DNA of 18,190 bases. Origin: an uncultured Methanobacteriaceae archaeon (GTDB taxonomy: Archaea > Methanobacteriota > Methanobacteria > Methanobacteriales > Methanobacteriaceae). This document shows positions 6,870 to 16,836 of the stretch, piece by piece; the stretch's first letter is position 1, and every line of letters starts with the position of its first letter. A program made the position numbers and the translations under genes. The stretch spans positions 1-18,190 of the forward strand of contig CAMYKT010000032.1 of the NCBI GenBank assembly GCA_947259185.1, in the 5' to 3' direction. Under the pieces are notes generated by a model. It was given only the letters and a program-made list of their open reading frames with translations, did not search any database and was not told the DNA's origin.

Positions 6870-8303
6870 TCAAGTTGACTTTCTAAAAATGCTTTTTATT
6901 ATATTAATATCGGTCTCATCCATAGCACCTATTAAAAATATGGCGGCAAAGTAAACCACCGTACAGATAATCACCATAGGTATAAGAGAAACCGGTACAA
7001 ACACCAGAACTCCTACCATAATCAGGTTGGGAATTAATATTTTCCATAGAAGAGGCACGGTTTTTTCTCCCAGGGAATAACCGGTTTTGGAAACAATGTA
7101 ACCAAAAAGAATGAACATTAAAATTTCAGTACTGACTGTGGTGATACTGGCCCCTATAAAACTCAAATAAGGGATAAAAATCAAATTGGTCAGTATATTA
7201 AAGGTAGCTCCTATGGCAGTAATCTTGGATACCGTTAGCTGTTTATCAACTGAACCTAAAAGATTGGTGGATAGGCCATTAACAAACATGAATACCACTG
7301 CCCAGATTAGTATCTGCAAGGCCATCACTGCTGGCAGAAACTCACTGGTATAAGCCAGTAATATGATATCCCGGGCCAGAAAACTGGTTCCAATAGCTAC
7401 TGGTATGATTATAATCAGTATATATTTCACCGATCTCTGGTAGGTTAATTTAAGGGACTGGGGTGATTTTTTATAATACTTGGCCATAACCGGGAATATG
7501 GCTATCATGTAAACATGATAGATGGAAAGTAAGACCATTATCAATTTGTAGGAAGCATTATATAGTCCGGTAGCGGCATTTCCCTGCAGGGCAGTTAGCA
7601 TCACCGTATCTATCCAGAAATAGATCAGGGTGAATATGGAAGTCACTCCAAAGGGCAGGGCCAATAGAATGGTTTTTTTCCAGTAGGATAGATTAACCTC
7701 AAAAGCAGGGGCTTCGAATTTCCACCGGGTTATAAGAAGAGTGTATAACATGGTTATAAAACTGGTAATCAGGTAAACCGCACCAAAGGCCACCACACTA
7801 AGCTGGAGATAGATGGATACTATAAATCCAATAAAAAGCATGATACTATTTATTATCAGCCCTATGGCCTGGTATTCCATTTTCTCATGGGCCTGATACA
7901 AACCATAAAAAAGAGTGGAAAATGATGATAATATGGCATATCCTCCAATAAGGGCATATACCCATCCTTGAGGTAGGGGATATTCCAGTAACTGCAGGGA
8001 AGCTAATATGACTCCTATGATGATGGTGGAGAGGATTATTTTGATGATGATTATGTTACCCAGTAAGCGAGGTCCTTGTGACGGGTCCCGGGATACTTCA
8101 CGGGTGGTGTAGGTACCCAGCCCCAGATCAGCAAAAATACCAAGGATTCCGGTGGCAGCCAGTGCCGCTGATAAAAGGCCAAAACCATCCACTCCCAGAT
8201 AACGGGCAATCAGAATGGTCCAGAAAAATGCCAGGAAATTGGTTATAAGCTGTGAGGCCATTAACCATCCAGTATTTTTTGCTAATTTACGTACAGTACT
8301 CAT
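6870..8303 (-). CDS. Polysaccharide flippase, Wzx/MOP superfamily
   Basis: A 477-residue integral membrane protein with about 12-14 TM segments, the size and topology of the polysaccharide transport (PST/Wzx) branch of the MOP exporter superfamily. The N-terminal signature is clear: Leu-Ala-Lys-Asn-Thr-Gly-Trp then Ile-Ala-Arg-Tyr-Leu-Gly-Val-Asp-Gly-Phe-Gly (32-42) and Asp-Leu-Gly-Leu-Gly-Thr-Tyr-Thr-Thr-Arg-Glu (59-69). Such proteins flip undecaprenyl- or dolichyl-linked oligosaccharides from the cytoplasmic to the outer face. In this window it would take the product of the two glycosyltransferases. The ATG at 8303 has AAGGTGA 5 bases upstream. It sits 162 bases downstream of the DUF1616 gene on the same strand, with a likely terminator between them, so it probably has its own promoter. 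Confidence 0.92.
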   Translation of the reverse strand: MSTVRKLAKNTGWLMASQLITNFLAFFWTILIARYLGVDGFGLLSAALAATGILGIFADLGLGTYTTREVSRDPSQGPRLLGNIIIIKIILSTIIIGVILASLQLLEYPLPQGWVYALIGGYAILSSFSTLFYGLYQAHEKMEYQAIGLIINSIMLFIGFIVSIYLQLSVVAFGAVYLITSFITMLYTLLITRWKFEAPAFEVNLSYWKKTILLALPFGVTSIFTLIYFWIDTVMLTALQGNAATGLYNASYKLIMVLLSIYHVYMIAIFPVMAKYYKKSPQSLKLTYQRSVKYILIIIIPVAIGTSFLARDIILLAYTSEFLPAVMALQILIWAVVFMFVNGLSTNLLGSVDKQLTVSKITAIGATFNILTNLIFIPYLSFIGASITTVSTEILMFILFGYIVSKTGYSLGEKTVPLLWKILIPNLIMVGVLVFVPVSLIPMVIICTVVYFAAIFLIGAMDETDINIIKSIFRKST

Positions 8304-8429
8304 TAATTCACCTTATATATGATGGAAAACTGTTATTAATTCTAAAGAAAATTATTTTTTTTATCTTACTGGCATTAATATTCCGGTAAATGAATCCCGG
8401 ATTTTTTTTTAAGAGGTTTAATATTCTAT

Positions 8430-8465
8430 AAAAAATAGTTAAACTAAAAGACCAGTTTTATGTGG

Positions 8466-8467
<2 letters not shown>
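8430..8467 (-). terminator. Hairpin plus T-rich tail after the DUF1616 gene
   Basis: On the minus strand GACCA and TGGTC pair (8450-8454 with 8463-8467) around an 8-base loop. T4 (8446-8449) and T6 (8430-8435) follow. The distal arm overlaps the stop codon of the 962-residue gene. The stem is short, but the layout is that of an intrinsic terminator. Confidence 0.45.
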
Positions 8468-11354
<2,887 letters not shown>

Positions 11355-11630
11355 ATAATGCCTCTAGTGGGGATTAATTGTTTTTTTTCTCTTAATTAGA
11401 ATATTAATTTCACTCAATAATTTCCTGAAATTGTAGTTATATATTATATATCCAGTTAATTATAGCATAATATATTATTATAGCCTCAGGGTATATTTTA
11501 ATTTATCATGGCCCTATCTTCCGGGGATGATATAACTTCTGGTATTCATGCTGGGACTTGATAATATAATGGTTAAATTAGGGTAATTAATTTTGATAAT
11601 AATCTTTATTAGAGAATTACTCCCTAATTA

Positions 11631-11656
11631 ACTTAATAATTAATAATTATTTAAGT
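11631..11656. repeat. AT-rich inverted repeat upstream of eha promoter
   Basis: ACTTAATAATTA (11631-11642) and TAATTA-T-TTAAGT (11644-11656) are reverse complements over 12 positions, with a single extra T and a one-base centre. It lies about 20 bases upstream of the eha TATA box. Its position and symmetry suit a dimeric regulator, either repressor or activator. The AT-richness of the spacer makes chance symmetry more likely than in balanced DNA. Confidence 0.45.
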
Positions 11657-11675
11657 AAATATAATTTTAAAAACA

Positions 11676-11685
11676 TTTATATATC
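11676..11685 (+). promoter_or_regulatory. TATA box of the eha operon
   Basis: TTTATATATC is close to the methanogen TATA consensus and follows a purine-rich AAAAACA stretch that fits a BRE. Transcription would start about 22-25 bases downstream, near 11705, giving a leader of about 30 bases before the TTG start of ehaA. No other TATA box this good is seen within the operon, so it probably drives the whole eha set. Confidence 0.6.
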
Positions 11686-11735
11686 TTGGAGTAATATCTT
11701 TTTATCATGATTATTCATGTTAATGAGTTGATACA

Positions 11736-12023
11736 TTGATAAGCTATCTAATAACTTTGGTATCGGCACTGGTTGTTGCCTTACTATTGAAACTTCCACT
11801 ATTGCCTGAGGGACCAATGAGAGATTCATGGACAATCAGTGCAGTATTCCCTACCTCGGTTATTGCCCTGGGATTATTAGCAATATTCTTACAGCTAAAC
11901 GTCACCGGGTTTTATAATGGATGGGACGTGGCCGTTATAGTGGGTGTATTTAGTGCATTTTTTTCCCGATATCTTTTAGAAGATGTTTTCCCCAAATTTG
12001 AAATGGAGGAATCATATGAATGA
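11736..12023 (+). CDS. ehaA: Energy-converting hydrogenase A, subunit EhaA
   Basis: A 95-residue membrane protein with three TM segments (about 3-20, 32-54, 60-82) and an acidic C-terminus. It is the first gene of the eha operon. The start is a TTG at 11736. An in-frame TGA at 11724 rules out a start much further up, and the SD-like GAGTTGAT (11725-11732, one mismatch to GAGGTGAT) sits 3 bases before it. That is the same spacing seen for ehaJ and ehaM. EhaA is an integral membrane subunit of unknown individual function in the ion-translocating arm of Eha. It has no recognisable catalytic or cofactor motif. Identity rests on size, topology, conserved-looking Leu-Pro-Leu-Leu-Pro-Glu (22-27) and gene order. 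Its 3' end overlaps ehaB by 8 bases. Confidence 0.85.
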   Translation: MISYLITLVSALVVALLLKLPLLPEGPMRDSWTISAVFPTSVIALGLLAIFLQLNVTGFYNGWDVAVIVGVFSAFFSRYLLEDVFPKFEMEESYE

Positions 12024-12519
12024 ATTATTAGGAGTAGCCCTGGCTGCTATAATATCCTGGATAAATTTTGTGGTTATTGATACCTGGATGGGGCTTCCTG
12101 AATCCCCGGGAGTTAAGGGGGCAGAATTTATAGGTAGAGATGTTAAAAAAAGAGGAGGCGATCTTTCAGGAGGATTCTTCCAGGGAAATATCGTTTGCTC
12201 ACCTGATGCCTCTGCCGGAACCCTTTTAGGTGCTATTTGTTGTTTCCTTATTGGTATACCTCAGGGAGGTTTTATTGCCGCCTTACTGGTATTTGTAGGA
12301 AACCGTTTATGTGCTGATCCAGGGTATGCGGGAACCATTGGTGCTTTAAGTATAACTTTTATCATACTGGCTGGATCTCTGGTGGGCTTAACCCCGGAAA
12401 TGTTTGTGGTGGGAATGGTAATTGCTATTGTAACTATACAGGGACTCCATCATCAATCAGCATCACGTTTACTGGGTAAAATAGCTCAAAAAATGGGAAG
12501 ATACTCTAAATTAGCTTAA
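12016..12519 (+). CDS. ehaB: Energy-converting hydrogenase A, subunit EhaB
   Basis: I choose the ATG at 12016 because GGAGGA (12005-12010) lies 5 bases upstream; an in-frame ATG at 11983 has no such site. This gives 167 residues. The protein has an N-terminal TM (about 4-24), a hydrophilic loop at about 28-60 rich in Gly (Gly-Val-Lys-Gly-Ala-Glu-Phe-Ile-Gly-Arg), then three to four TM segments with conserved-looking Cys-Ser-Pro-Asp-Ala-Ser-Ala-Gly and Cys-Ala-Asp-Pro-Gly-Tyr-Ala-Gly turns, and a basic tail. It is an integral membrane subunit specific to Eha-type hydrogenases; its individual role is not known. Identity comes from order and length. The 8-base overlap with ehaA suggests coupled translation. 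Confidence 0.87.
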   Translation: MNELLGVALAAIISWINFVVIDTWMGLPESPGVKGAEFIGRDVKKRGGDLSGGFFQGNIVCSPDASAGTLLGAICCFLIGIPQGGFIAALLVFVGNRLCADPGYAGTIGALSITFIILAGSLVGLTPEMFVVGMVIAIVTIQGLHHQSASRLLGKIAQKMGRYSKLA

Positions 12520-12568
12520 ATTTATACTTATTACTTTAATAAACCTTTATTAAAACGAGGACGATGTT

Positions 12569-12820
12569 ATGTTAATAGAGATAGTAGGCATTATAGTAGT
12601 TTTAATGGCCTTAAGGGCACTAATCGCTCAGGACCGGTCGGAGAGACTACTTTATCTCAATGCCATGAGTTTCGGCATATCTGCCCTCATGGCTCTGTAT
12701 ATCAGAACACCCTTTGGAGCCATAATTGCCATAACCTTCTTTGTATCTTCTACTATAACCTCCAATGCCATTGCCTATTCCTTAAGCAGGGTTAAAGAAG
12801 AAATACTTCTGGATGATTGA
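12569..12820 (+). CDS. ehaC: Energy-converting hydrogenase A, subunit EhaC
   Basis: An 83-residue membrane protein with three TM segments. The ATG at 12569 is preceded by GAGG (12557-12560). The mid-region has Ala-Gln-Asp-Arg-Ser-Glu-Arg-Leu-Leu-Tyr-Leu-Asn, a polar cytoplasmic turn, and the last helix ends in Ser-Asn-Ala-Ile-Ala-Tyr. The layout (three TMs, polar loop between TM1 and TM2, small-residue last helix) resembles the MnhF/MnhG-type small subunits of Mrp antiporters. This likeness is weak and inferred by eye. Eha and related hydrogenases are known to carry Mrp-like modules, so such a role in the ion path is reasonable. The gene sits 49 bases after ehaB. Confidence 0.83.
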   Translation: MLIEIVGIIVVLMALRALIAQDRSERLLYLNAMSFGISALMALYIRTPFGAIIAITFFVSSTITSNAIAYSLSRVKEEILLDD

Positions 12821-12867
12821 TGATAAATGATGATAAATAAAAATTAATTAAAAATCGGTGAAAAAAC

Positions 12868-13149
12868 ATGAATCCCCTGGATTTCATTAATTTAACAACT
12901 ATATCCGCTGCGGTGATGTTCATTGGGGCGGCCGGGATAATTTTACTCCCTAAACCCCTGGACAAAGTTATCATGTTCGCTTTACTGCAGGGAGGATTTA
13001 TCAGTACAATAGTTGCTGCCAGGTACCTGGACGTGGCCCTGGTTGCAGCGATTTTCGACCCCATTGCCACAGTAATACTACTGATGGCCATTATAAAGAT
13101 AAATGAAATTAGAGGAAAAAAAGCCCAGGAGGAAGATTCCAGTGCTTGA
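12868..13149 (+). CDS. ehaD: Energy-converting hydrogenase A, subunit EhaD (MbhD/DUF4040-like)
   Basis: A 93-residue membrane protein with three TM segments and a charged tail. GGTGA (12856-12860) precedes the ATG. The block around 34-66, with a Gly-rich TM2 and then Asp-Val-Ala-Leu-Val-Ala-Ala-Ile-Phe-Asp-Pro, resembles the MbhD/MrpA-C-terminal pattern (usually Ala-Pro-Asp-Val-Ala-Leu-Thr-Glu-Ala), including the Asp in the TM3 entry. The usual Glu after Leu-Thr is not seen; Asp63 lies a little further on. In Mbh and Mrp this subunit helps form the ion path beside the antiporter-like subunit. The function here is inferred from that likeness. The gene overlaps ehaE by 8 bases. Confidence 0.85.
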   Translation: MNPLDFINLTTISAAVMFIGAAGIILLPKPLDKVIMFALLQGGFISTIVAARYLDVALVAAIFDPIATVILLMAIIKINEIRGKKAQEEDSSA

Positions 13150-13402
13150 AATGCAAATTTGGTTTTATACTGGTTGTGCCCTGGTGATTTTAGGCACCAT
13201 TGGAACGGTGATTGGTCCTGGTGTAAAGGATCCCATTGTCCGAATATTGAATACTGAAATTCCTGCAGTGGGGGTTTCATTAATATTTTTATCCTACAAC
13301 CATGTACTGGCCTTACTAACCTTCATTGCCGCTACAGTAATTATAACCCTGATTCTGCTTCGTGCAGTGGTCCGTTTAGAAGAAATGGGGGCTGAAGTAT
13401 GA
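13142..13402 (+). CDS. ehaE: Energy-converting hydrogenase A, subunit EhaE
   Basis: I place the start at the GTG at 13142, where GGAGGA (13128-13133) lies 8 bases upstream. An earlier in-frame ATG at 13103 would run deep into ehaD and gives a very basic, unlikely N-terminus. The result is an 86-residue protein with three TM segments (about 5-27, 39-52, 54-76), of small Mrp-subunit size. A conserved-looking Gly-Pro-Gly-Val-Lys-Asp-Pro turn joins TM1 and TM2. It has no cofactor motif. Membrane arm subunit by position; individual role unknown. Overlaps with ehaD (8 bases) and with ehaF (ATGA) imply tight translational coupling. Confidence 0.84.
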   Translation: MLEMQIWFYTGCALVILGTIGTVIGPGVKDPIVRILNTEIPAVGVSLIFLSYNHVLALLTFIAATVIITLILLRAVVRLEEMGAEV

Positions 13403-13878
13403 AACTGGGCAGACTATGGAATTCACTGGCCAACCCGAAACGAATACCCAGGCTATTCTCCATTATACTGGGGTTTATATTATTAACCGGGTTTTTAATA
13501 CCCATGGCCCTTAATGATAATCAACTATATCCCCGACCGGTTCCCCAGGAACAGATAAACCAGGGCAATCCCTTAGCTCCATATGATCGAGGTGGAGAAG
13601 TACTCAAAGAACCAGGGATTGTGATATCTCAGTATCCTGAGAACGAACCAAACCTGGGTAAAATCACATCTTATTTAACTCCAATTGCAATTTCTGTTAA
13701 AAATAGCACCATTTATTATGGTACTTCCATTTATTCCTCCCCTGGAGGATTAATTGATGAAATTCTTTATTATACCCGGGGATTTGACACGGTACTCGAA
13801 TCCACCATATTAATGATGGCCTTTGTAATAGCATCCTGGGTGGCCCTTAATTTCACCATGAGGAGGGAAGAAGAATGA
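13399..13878 (+). CDS. ehaF: Energy-converting hydrogenase A, subunit EhaF (MbhE-like C-terminus)
   Basis: A 159-residue protein with a basic N-terminus, TM1 (about 18-38), a roughly 90-residue polar domain with two Pro-rich stretches (about 40-125), and TM2 (about 133-152) followed by a short charged tail. TM1 orientation by positive charges puts the large loop outside. The stretch Tyr-Thr-Arg-Gly-Phe-Asp-Thr-Val-Leu-Glu-Ser-Thr (125-136) matches the Arg-Gly-x-Asp-Thr-x-x-Glu motif of MbhE and the MrpA C-terminus, so the second half is probably homologous to that module. The ATG overlaps the ehaE stop (ATGA) and the stop overlaps ehaG. It is likely part of the membrane arm that joins the antiporter-like region to the hydrogenase. 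Confidence 0.86.
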   Translation: MKLGRLWNSLANPKRIPRLFSIILGFILLTGFLIPMALNDNQLYPRPVPQEQINQGNPLAPYDRGGEVLKEPGIVISQYPENEPNLGKITSYLTPIAISVKNSTIYYGTSIYSSPGGLIDEILYYTRGFDTVLESTILMMAFVIASWVALNFTMRREEE

Positions 13879-14543
13879 TTGTCCCGGAAGTTGTACCGGC
13901 TATCACCGTTTCTCTATTCCTACCTGCCCTTTATGTGGCCCTGATTGTGGGATTTATAGCCCTTTTAGGAATATCCTTCCAGAAAAAGGATGTACATGCA
14001 CTCATCCTCACTGATATAGTAGGGGTGGCCATGCTCATAATTGTAGCCGCGGTGGGAACCGATCTGGCGGAAGCTTTAATTCTACCGGGTCTGGTGGTGG
14101 AACTGGCGGAAATAATGGCCATATCAGAGATATTAATGAGCCGGGAAATGAGAAAAACCGGTAAAAAAGTTTCATTCATGCCCATGCCCATTAAAATGGA
14201 TATGGAAATTCTTAAAACAGCACCCAACTTCTTATCACTGGTACTGATAGTTTATGGAATATTTTTAACAGGATTTACCGGTGGTGCAGTGGCTGGTGTA
14301 GGTATTCTGTTCTATGCTCTGGCTAGAAAATCCAGGGGACTACCTTTCCAATTATGGGAGGGTGTTAGTGGAATTTCCGGGGTGGCCTGGTGTATCTGGC
14401 TGGCTGGATTTTTAATACTATTTGTAGCCCCTGAAATATGGTTATTAGGATTACTTATGTCTTCCTTTGGAATATTACTCAAAGTAGCATCAAAAATGGG
14501 TCTTATAGGAGTTCTGGGCCGGGAAGAATTTAAAAGAAACTGA
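13875..14543 (+). CDS. ehaG: Energy-converting hydrogenase A, subunit EhaG (NuoK/MrpC-like N-terminus)
   Basis: A 222-residue membrane protein with about six TM segments. Residues about 15-92 have three TMs with Gly-Thr-Asp-Leu-Ala-Glu-Ala-Leu-Ile-Leu (61-70) and then Val-Val-Glu-Leu-Ala-Glu (74-79). This resembles the NuoK/MrpC pattern in which Asp-Pro-x-x-Gln-Ala-Leu-x-Leu-Thr leads into TM3. Two intramembrane Glu residues (75, 79) are notable. A Met/Lys-rich loop (about 92-116) precedes three more TMs, which I cannot match to a family. GGAGG (13861-13866 region) and the ATGA overlap with ehaF support the start. It probably takes part in the proton or sodium path, inferred from the NuoK-like region and its charged residues. 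Confidence 0.86.
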   Translation: MIVPEVVPAITVSLFLPALYVALIVGFIALLGISFQKKDVHALILTDIVGVAMLIIVAAVGTDLAEALILPGLVVELAEIMAISEILMSREMRKTGKKVSFMPMPIKMDMEILKTAPNFLSLVLIVYGIFLTGFTGGAVAGVGILFYALARKSRGLPFQLWEGVSGISGVAWCIWLAGFLILFVAPEIWLLGLLMSSFGILLKVASKMGLIGVLGREEFKRN

Positions 14544-14602
14544 ATTAAATAGAATTTGAAAATCAATGATTATACTTATTAAAATAAACCAGGAGTAGAA
14601 AA

Positions 14603-15283
14603 ATGGATATTGCAACTTTAGGCGGGCAACTTTTAGGTCAGATACCATTAGGAGATATAGTACTCTACCTTACTCCCTTTAACCTGTTCATGTTTGCAGG
14701 TGCCCTCATATTCACCACTTTAATTGCTATTAGCCGAACTGAAACCCAGGTGGAAGCAGAATTCGGATCACTAAATGATAATGAAGTGAAAGTTGGATTA
14801 AAAGAATTTAAAATCAGAAGATTTCTGGCAGTGGTATGTGGACTGGCCACCGCTGGGGCCATGATTACCGGGGATGTATTCAACTTCACCCTGCTGGTGG
14901 CCCTCATTGGTATCGTTAACATCGGTATAGTATCTGCGGTTAAACAAATCGATGTACTAAACGCAGCCTTCCAGTATGGTCTGATTGCTATGATTGCCTC
15001 CTTACCTTTATTTGGTGGTGCAGCCATTATACTGGCCAGTACTGGAACCTTGAGTATACTTGAAATTGCTCAGCTAAGCTTTACCACCCCTATGATGTTT
15101 TTTGCTTCGGTGTTACTCATACTGGGTATTGCCGGTGAGACAGGAATCGCCCCATTTTATGCCACTAAAGCAGAGATGTTTAGAACCCCTGGATCCCCCT
15201 TTATACTTATAATTCACTTGAGTTCTCTTCTGGTGATTGTAAGGGCAATAGAGATACTTTTAATCATAAATAAACCATTTTAA
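14603..15283 (+). CDS. ehaH: Energy-converting hydrogenase A, subunit EhaH (short antiporter-like subunit)
   Basis: A 226-residue membrane protein that matches the middle of NuoL/M/N- and MrpD-type subunits (normally about 450-600 residues). In order it has Gly-Asp-Val-Phe-Asn (90-94), Ala-Ala-Phe-Gln-Tyr-Gly (121-126), Ser-Thr-Gly-Thr-Leu-Ser-Ile-Leu-Glu-Ile-Ala (146-156), and Leu-Gly-Ile-Ala-Gly-Glu-Thr-Gly-Ile-Ala-Pro-Phe-Tyr (174-186) followed by Pro-Gly-Ser-Pro. Each corresponds to a landmark of that family. The charged residues needed for ion translocation in the long homologues seem changed: TM5 Glu to Ala100, TM7 Lys to Gln124, TM8-region Lys to Glu179. AGGAG precedes the ATG. It stands 59 bases after ehaG. 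The role is either a structural piston-like helix block or a modified ion path. Confidence 0.88.
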   Translation: MDIATLGGQLLGQIPLGDIVLYLTPFNLFMFAGALIFTTLIAISRTETQVEAEFGSLNDNEVKVGLKEFKIRRFLAVVCGLATAGAMITGDVFNFTLLVALIGIVNIGIVSAVKQIDVLNAAFQYGLIAMIASLPLFGGAAIILASTGTLSILEIAQLSFTTPMMFFASVLLILGIAGETGIAPFYATKAEMFRTPGSPFILIIHLSSLLVIVRAIEILLIINKPF

Positions 15284-15367
15284 TATAAAAGAATAGATAC
15301 TTTAGGAAATTTCTAATAATCATGATAAGAATAGAAAAATAATCAGGACTGGTATTAAGGTGAAAAA

Positions 15368-15583
15368 ATGACAACTCTAAAAGTGTCCAGCTATGCAATA
15401 TTTTTATTATCCATATCAGGGATCATCTATGCCCTGCTATTTAATCCAGCCGACTGGATAGTTTATGCCATATCCATAGTGCTGATTCCCACATTTATAT
15501 TATCCCTGGGTCTTATTTTGATGGCCCAGGTTAAAAAAGAGGAGGAAGATGAGAGAAGGAACGAACCATTTATTGGATATTAA
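15368..15583 (+). CDS. ehaI: Energy-converting hydrogenase A, subunit EhaI
   Basis: A 71-residue protein with two TM segments (about 7-25 and 31-54) and a highly charged tail (Lys-Lys-Glu-Glu-Glu-Asp-Glu-Arg-Arg) that should face the cytoplasm. GGTGA lies just before the ATG. It shows no cofactor or ion-path motif. Named by its place between the antiporter-like EhaH and the NuoH-like EhaJ and by size; its individual role is unknown. A spacer of 84 bases from ehaH is AT-rich and may hold a weak internal promoter, but I see no convincing TATA box. Confidence 0.82.
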   Translation: MTTLKVSSYAIFLLSISGIIYALLFNPADWIVYAISIVLIPTFILSLGLILMAQVKKEEEDERRNEPFIGY

Positions 15584-15614
15584 ACAATCTCTCATACATA
15601 AAACCGGTGATTAA

Positions 15615-16478
15615 ATGAATCTAATGGCAAATATACTGTTAAATGTTCTCATTGCCTTTTTAATTGGGAGCCTATTATTTGGACTCCAGAGGAAGGTAAT
15701 GGCCAGAATACAGACCCGGCCGGGACCTCCCATAATACAGCACTTACTGCACACCCTTAAATTTTTTATAAAGGAATCATCATTTCCTTACACTGCGGCC
15801 ATGCCCTTTTATATAGCCATAGCCAGTATGCTCTGTGCCATATGGGTATCAGCGGTGATTGTAGGGCCGGTAATAGAAGGCTCTCTTTTATTGTTCTTTG
15901 GAATATACGCCCTTCAAAAAATCGTGGAGCATAATGCCGGTTCATCCTCAGGATCACCCTATGGGAAACTGAGCTGTGTCCGGGCAGTTTTTTCTGCAGC
16001 AGCAGAGGTTCCTTTATTTGCAGTACTGGTTATTATCTACCTGCAAACCCAGACCATGGTAATCAGTGATATAATCAATTACCAGGCAGTTAATGGACCC
16101 TTAATCTTCACCATTCCCCTGGCGGCACTGATGTTCTTTGTGCTGATTTTATCCAAATCTCCTTACTCCCCTTTTGCCATAACTAAAGGAAAAGACATTG
16201 TATCTGGATATGAAACTGAGCATTTTGGAGTACTAAGGGGTTATCTGATGATATCCGAGTCCATAGCATGGTACATGCTACTCTGGGTATTTTTAACTGT
16301 TTTCATAGGACCGCTGGGCATTTTAGGTTACCTGGTAGGTATGGTGGCTATCAGTGTTTTGATTGCGTTTATAAACTCCATCACCCCCTTACTTAATCCT
16401 AACCATTCCATAATGGTGCAAATCACCTTTGCTTTTATTGGAATTGTGGGATCCCTGGTCCTGATGCTGGTGATGTGA
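15615..16478 (+). CDS. ehaJ: Energy-converting hydrogenase A, subunit EhaJ (NuoH/HycD-like)
   Basis: A 287-residue membrane protein with about eight TM segments, homologous to NuoH of complex I, HycD/EchB and MbhM. Landmarks are Arg31-Ile-Gln33-Thr-Arg35-Pro-Gly37-Pro-Pro, Lys53-Glu54 (the NuoH Lys-Glu after TM1), Glu131 in Ala-Ala-Ala-Glu-Val-Pro, and Ser-Pro-Phe-Ala-Ile (185-189) with Asp-Ile-Val-Ser-Gly-Tyr-Glu-Thr-Glu (194-202), equal to the NuoH Glu-Leu-Val-Ala-Gly-Tyr region. This subunit anchors the hydrogenase module (EhaN/EhaO) on the membrane and couples electron transfer at the proximal cluster to ion movement. GGTGAT then TAA precedes the ATG, the same initiation context as ehaM. 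All main landmarks are present, so it looks functional. Confidence 0.95.
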   Translation: MNLMANILLNVLIAFLIGSLLFGLQRKVMARIQTRPGPPIIQHLLHTLKFFIKESSFPYTAAMPFYIAIASMLCAIWVSAVIVGPVIEGSLLLFFGIYALQKIVEHNAGSSSGSPYGKLSCVRAVFSAAAEVPLFAVLVIIYLQTQTMVISDIINYQAVNGPLIFTIPLAALMFFVLILSKSPYSPFAITKGKDIVSGYETEHFGVLRGYLMISESIAWYMLLWVFLTVFIGPLGILGYLVGMVAISVLIAFINSITPLLNPNHSIMVQITFAFIGIVGSLVLMLVM

Positions 16479-16530
16479 GATAAGAAATGAAAATAAAAGT
16501 TAATATTCATATAAAAGGAGAATCTTAAAG

Positions 16531-16788
16531 ATGGCACAGGAAAAAGATTTAGTATTCTTGATGGCTCTGGTTGCTCTGGGGATTATGATTGCCAGTGGAC
16601 TGGTGGCCTTCCTGCAATGGATGGTGGTAATACCGGTAACCCTGGTGGGACTGATATTCACCATATTCTTACTACAACAAAATAAAGATAAGGCCGTACA
16701 CCTCTCAGAAAAACTGGAAAAAGCTGTTTTCCTGATAACCCTTATCTTCCTGGCAGTGGCCCTGGTAGTACTCTATCAACCTGCATGA
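16531..16788 (+). CDS. ehaK: Energy-converting hydrogenase A, subunit EhaK
   Basis: An 85-residue membrane protein with a short charged N-terminus and three closely packed TM segments (about 8-26, 29-49, 65-83), the last two split by a polar loop with Gln-Asn-Lys-Asp-Lys and a Lys/Glu-rich turn. AGGAG lies about 10 bases before the ATG. Assigned from its place directly after ehaJ and from size. No motif allows a specific role to be given; it is one of the small Eha-specific membrane subunits. Confidence 0.82.
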   Translation: MAQEKDLVFLMALVALGIMIASGLVAFLQWMVVIPVTLVGLIFTIFLLQQNKDKAVHLSEKLEKAVFLITLIFLAVALVVLYQPA

Positions 16789-16836
16789 TATTTATTAGAC
16801 ATGCTGAAAATATGAAAAAGCATAACGGTGATAATA

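Larger units (their letters stand above)
11355..11735. other. 381-base AT-rich divergent spacer
   Basis: The spacer separates the DUF1616 gene (minus) from eha (plus). It contains the eha TATA box and an inverted repeat near its right end. A TATA-rich stretch at about 11437-11452 could be the minus-strand promoter of the DUF1616 gene, giving a leader of roughly 60 bases. I see no convincing protein gene or tRNA. A slightly GC-richer patch at 11487-11575 shows no clear structure. Confidence 0.6.

Noticed and set aside
12792..13280. 162-codon minus-strand open frame across ehaC-ehaE
   Set aside because: It lies opposite three genes with good SDs and conserved order. The other antisense frames at 13931-14227, 14312-14566, 14665-15027, 15766-15957, 16328-16537 and 16865-17062 are similar shadows.
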